DNA of 5,612 nucleotides, taken from NCBI GenBank assembly GCA_015486445.1, contig WFRT01000034.1:1-5612 (forward strand). Reading direction: 5' to 3'. This DNA comes from Pseudomonadota bacterium. GTDB lineage: Bacteria; Desulfobacterota; Anaeroferrophillalia; Anaeroferrophillales; Tharpellaceae. The position numbers and the translations under genes are program-made. Shown in pieces: positions 4,613 to 5,612 of this stretch (position 1 is the first letter of the stretch; the number at the start of each line of letters is the position of its first letter). The notes beneath the pieces were generated by a model. It was given only the letters and a program-made list of their open reading frames with translations. It made no database searches and was not told where the DNA came from.

Positions 4613-5612
4613 TCAGCGGGCCGGGGCCGGAAAGAGGCGCTCGGCGTTTCCCCGGGCGATGCGGAGGGCTGCTTCCGGGGGCAGGTGGGCCAGGAAACGC
4701 CGCTCCTCGCTGATTGCGGAGTGCAGTTTCTGAAAGTGGCCGACCACGTCGCTGCCGACCAGGAAACGGTCGGCATGGCGGGTGGCAAGTTTGACCCAGG
4801 CCGGTATCGGCCGGCCCTTGTGGTCGAGCAGATAGCTCGAGGTCAGGGTCCAGGAGAGCATGATGTAGAGATTGGGATGGCGTTCGAGCAGGCTGCCGAC
4901 GACCCCGGCCAGGCCGGCCAGATGCTGGCGGCGTTCAATGTTGGCACTGGTGCCGGCGTGGGCCCAGATGAAGGTGGTTTCGGGGTGCCGGGCCAAGGCC
5001 CGTTCGACCTCGGCCAGGTAGATGTAGTCGGGTTCGCGGGTGCTGGTGATGTTGCTGTGGAGCAGGATCGGCAGTTTCTCTGCCGCCGCCAGCCGGTAGA
5101 CCGGATCCAGAGCCGGGTGGTCGGCCCGGGCGCAGTCCCCGTAGGTAAGATGGGTCAGGGCGTCGTGGCGGGTCAGGATTTCGCCGATTCCCGACCAGAG
5201 CCCGGGGTAAAGCTTGAGCATCAGCTTTACATGGTTGACGGCGTTTCTGTCGGCCGGGTTGAAACCGCAGATCAAAGCCCGGATCCGGGCCCGGCGGGCC
5301 GGCGGCAGGGCCATGACCTCCCGGGCCAGGATGACGTCGGTGGCACTGTAGTAGTAGAGCCGGGAGTCGTCGGATTCGTAGGCCAGGGGTCGTTTGGGAG
5401 CGTGTTCGTCCCAGATTTTCTGGAGCGGTACCCCCATCAGGCAGGCACTGGTGATGGAACTGCCGTCCAGCGCCTGGAAAAGTGCATCCATGCCGTCGCC
5501 GGACTGGTTGAAATCGAGAAAGTGAAGTTCACAGTCGAAAACCGGCGGTTTTTCCCCGGCCCGGCCGGAAAGGCCGGTTCCCAGCAGCAGGCCCGCGGTC
5601 AGCAGCAGGGGG
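4613..5612 (-). CDS. Exported amidohydrolase-2 family metal-dependent hydrolase (5' end outside window)
   Basis: The frame is open from the stop at 4613 to the right edge, giving 332 residues without an in-window start beyond doubt. An internal ATG at 5491 would remove the first metal motif, so it is rejected as the start. The first visible residues, PLLLTAGLLLGTGLSGRAGE, look like the hydrophobic part of a signal peptide. Next comes FDCELHF (25-31), at the place of the usual D-x-H-x-H motif of the TIM-barrel amidohydrolase-2 family (PF04909). Other expected positions are E144 in GIGEIL, H185 in PILLHSN, H218 in FIWAHAGTS and D288 in FLVGSDVVG, which fit the metal/catalytic set. Family members hydrolyse or decarboxylate small acids and lactones; the substrate here is unknown. 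A periplasmic location is inferred. It is convergent with the TIGR03790-like gene, so it is not part of that operon. Confidence 0.85.
   Translation of the reverse strand, partial: PLLLTAGLLLGTGLSGRAGEKPPVFDCELHFLDFNQSGDGMDALFQALDGSSITSACLMGVPLQKIWDEHAPKRPLAYESDDSRLYYYSATDVILAREVMALPPARRARIRALICGFNPADRNAVNHVKLMLKLYPGLWSGIGEILTRHDALTHLTYGDCARADHPALDPVYRLAAAEKLPILLHSNITSTREPDYIYLAEVERALARHPETTFIWAHAGTSANIERRQHLAGLAGVVGSLLERHPNLYIMLSWTLTSSYLLDHKGRPIPAWVKLATRHADRFLVGSDVVGHFQKLHSAISEERRFLAHLPPEAALRIARGNAERLFPAPAR

Noticed and set aside
4553..4630. Possible intrinsic terminator between the convergent genes
   Set aside because: CCGG-rich segments exist, but no stable stem followed by a U-tract was found on either strand.

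Overview
The window is GC-rich bacterial chromosome, densely coded and with no phage, tRNA, rRNA or CRISPR signal. Gene content (hydantoinase/oxoprolinase of the GGTHTD type, CGGC-domain protein, TIGR03790-type exported protein, ArsM-like methyltransferase) together with dispersed GTAACTATTCAGC hairpin repeats suggests an anaerobic Gram-negative such as a Desulfobacterota (deltaproteobacterial) lineage. That placement is inference from family knowledge, not a database match.

Layout. The left third is a minus-strand run. An ArsM-like SAM methyltransferase (1024-1773) overlaps by 4 nt a YgjP/SprT-like zinc metallopeptidase (371-1027). After a 180-nt gap come the first 63 codons of a hydantoinase/oxoprolinase-family gene that leaves the window at base 1. 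The middle is a plus-strand three-gene operon: a CGGC-domain putative metal-binding protein (2228-2704), a HAD-superfamily pyrimidine 5'-nucleotidase (2715-3356) and an exported TIGR03790-like protein of unknown function (3362-4552), with gaps of 10 and 5 nt. The right end is a convergent minus-strand, signal-peptide-bearing amidohydrolase (4613 to beyond 5612) whose 5' end lies outside the window.

The two operons diverge from a non-coding stretch of more than 400 nt (1774-2227). It is dominated by a 240-bp nested palindromic element (1817-2056) with inverted terminal repeats, followed by a plausible sigma-70 promoter for the plus-strand operon. A short version of one end of this element lies between the metallopeptidase and hydantoinase genes (214-256). 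A solo copy of the other end lies between the two convergent genes (4572-4608). All three copies are strictly intergenic. This repeat family is the most distinctive unexplained structure here.

The genes do not form an obvious single pathway. The three-gene plus operon couples a cytoplasmic cysteine-rich protein, a nucleotide phosphatase and an exported protein, and no joint function can be asserted from sequence alone. Most promising for follow-up are the repeat family, the ArsM-like enzyme lacking two of the three catalytic cysteines, and the exported amidohydrolase with an unusual first metal motif.
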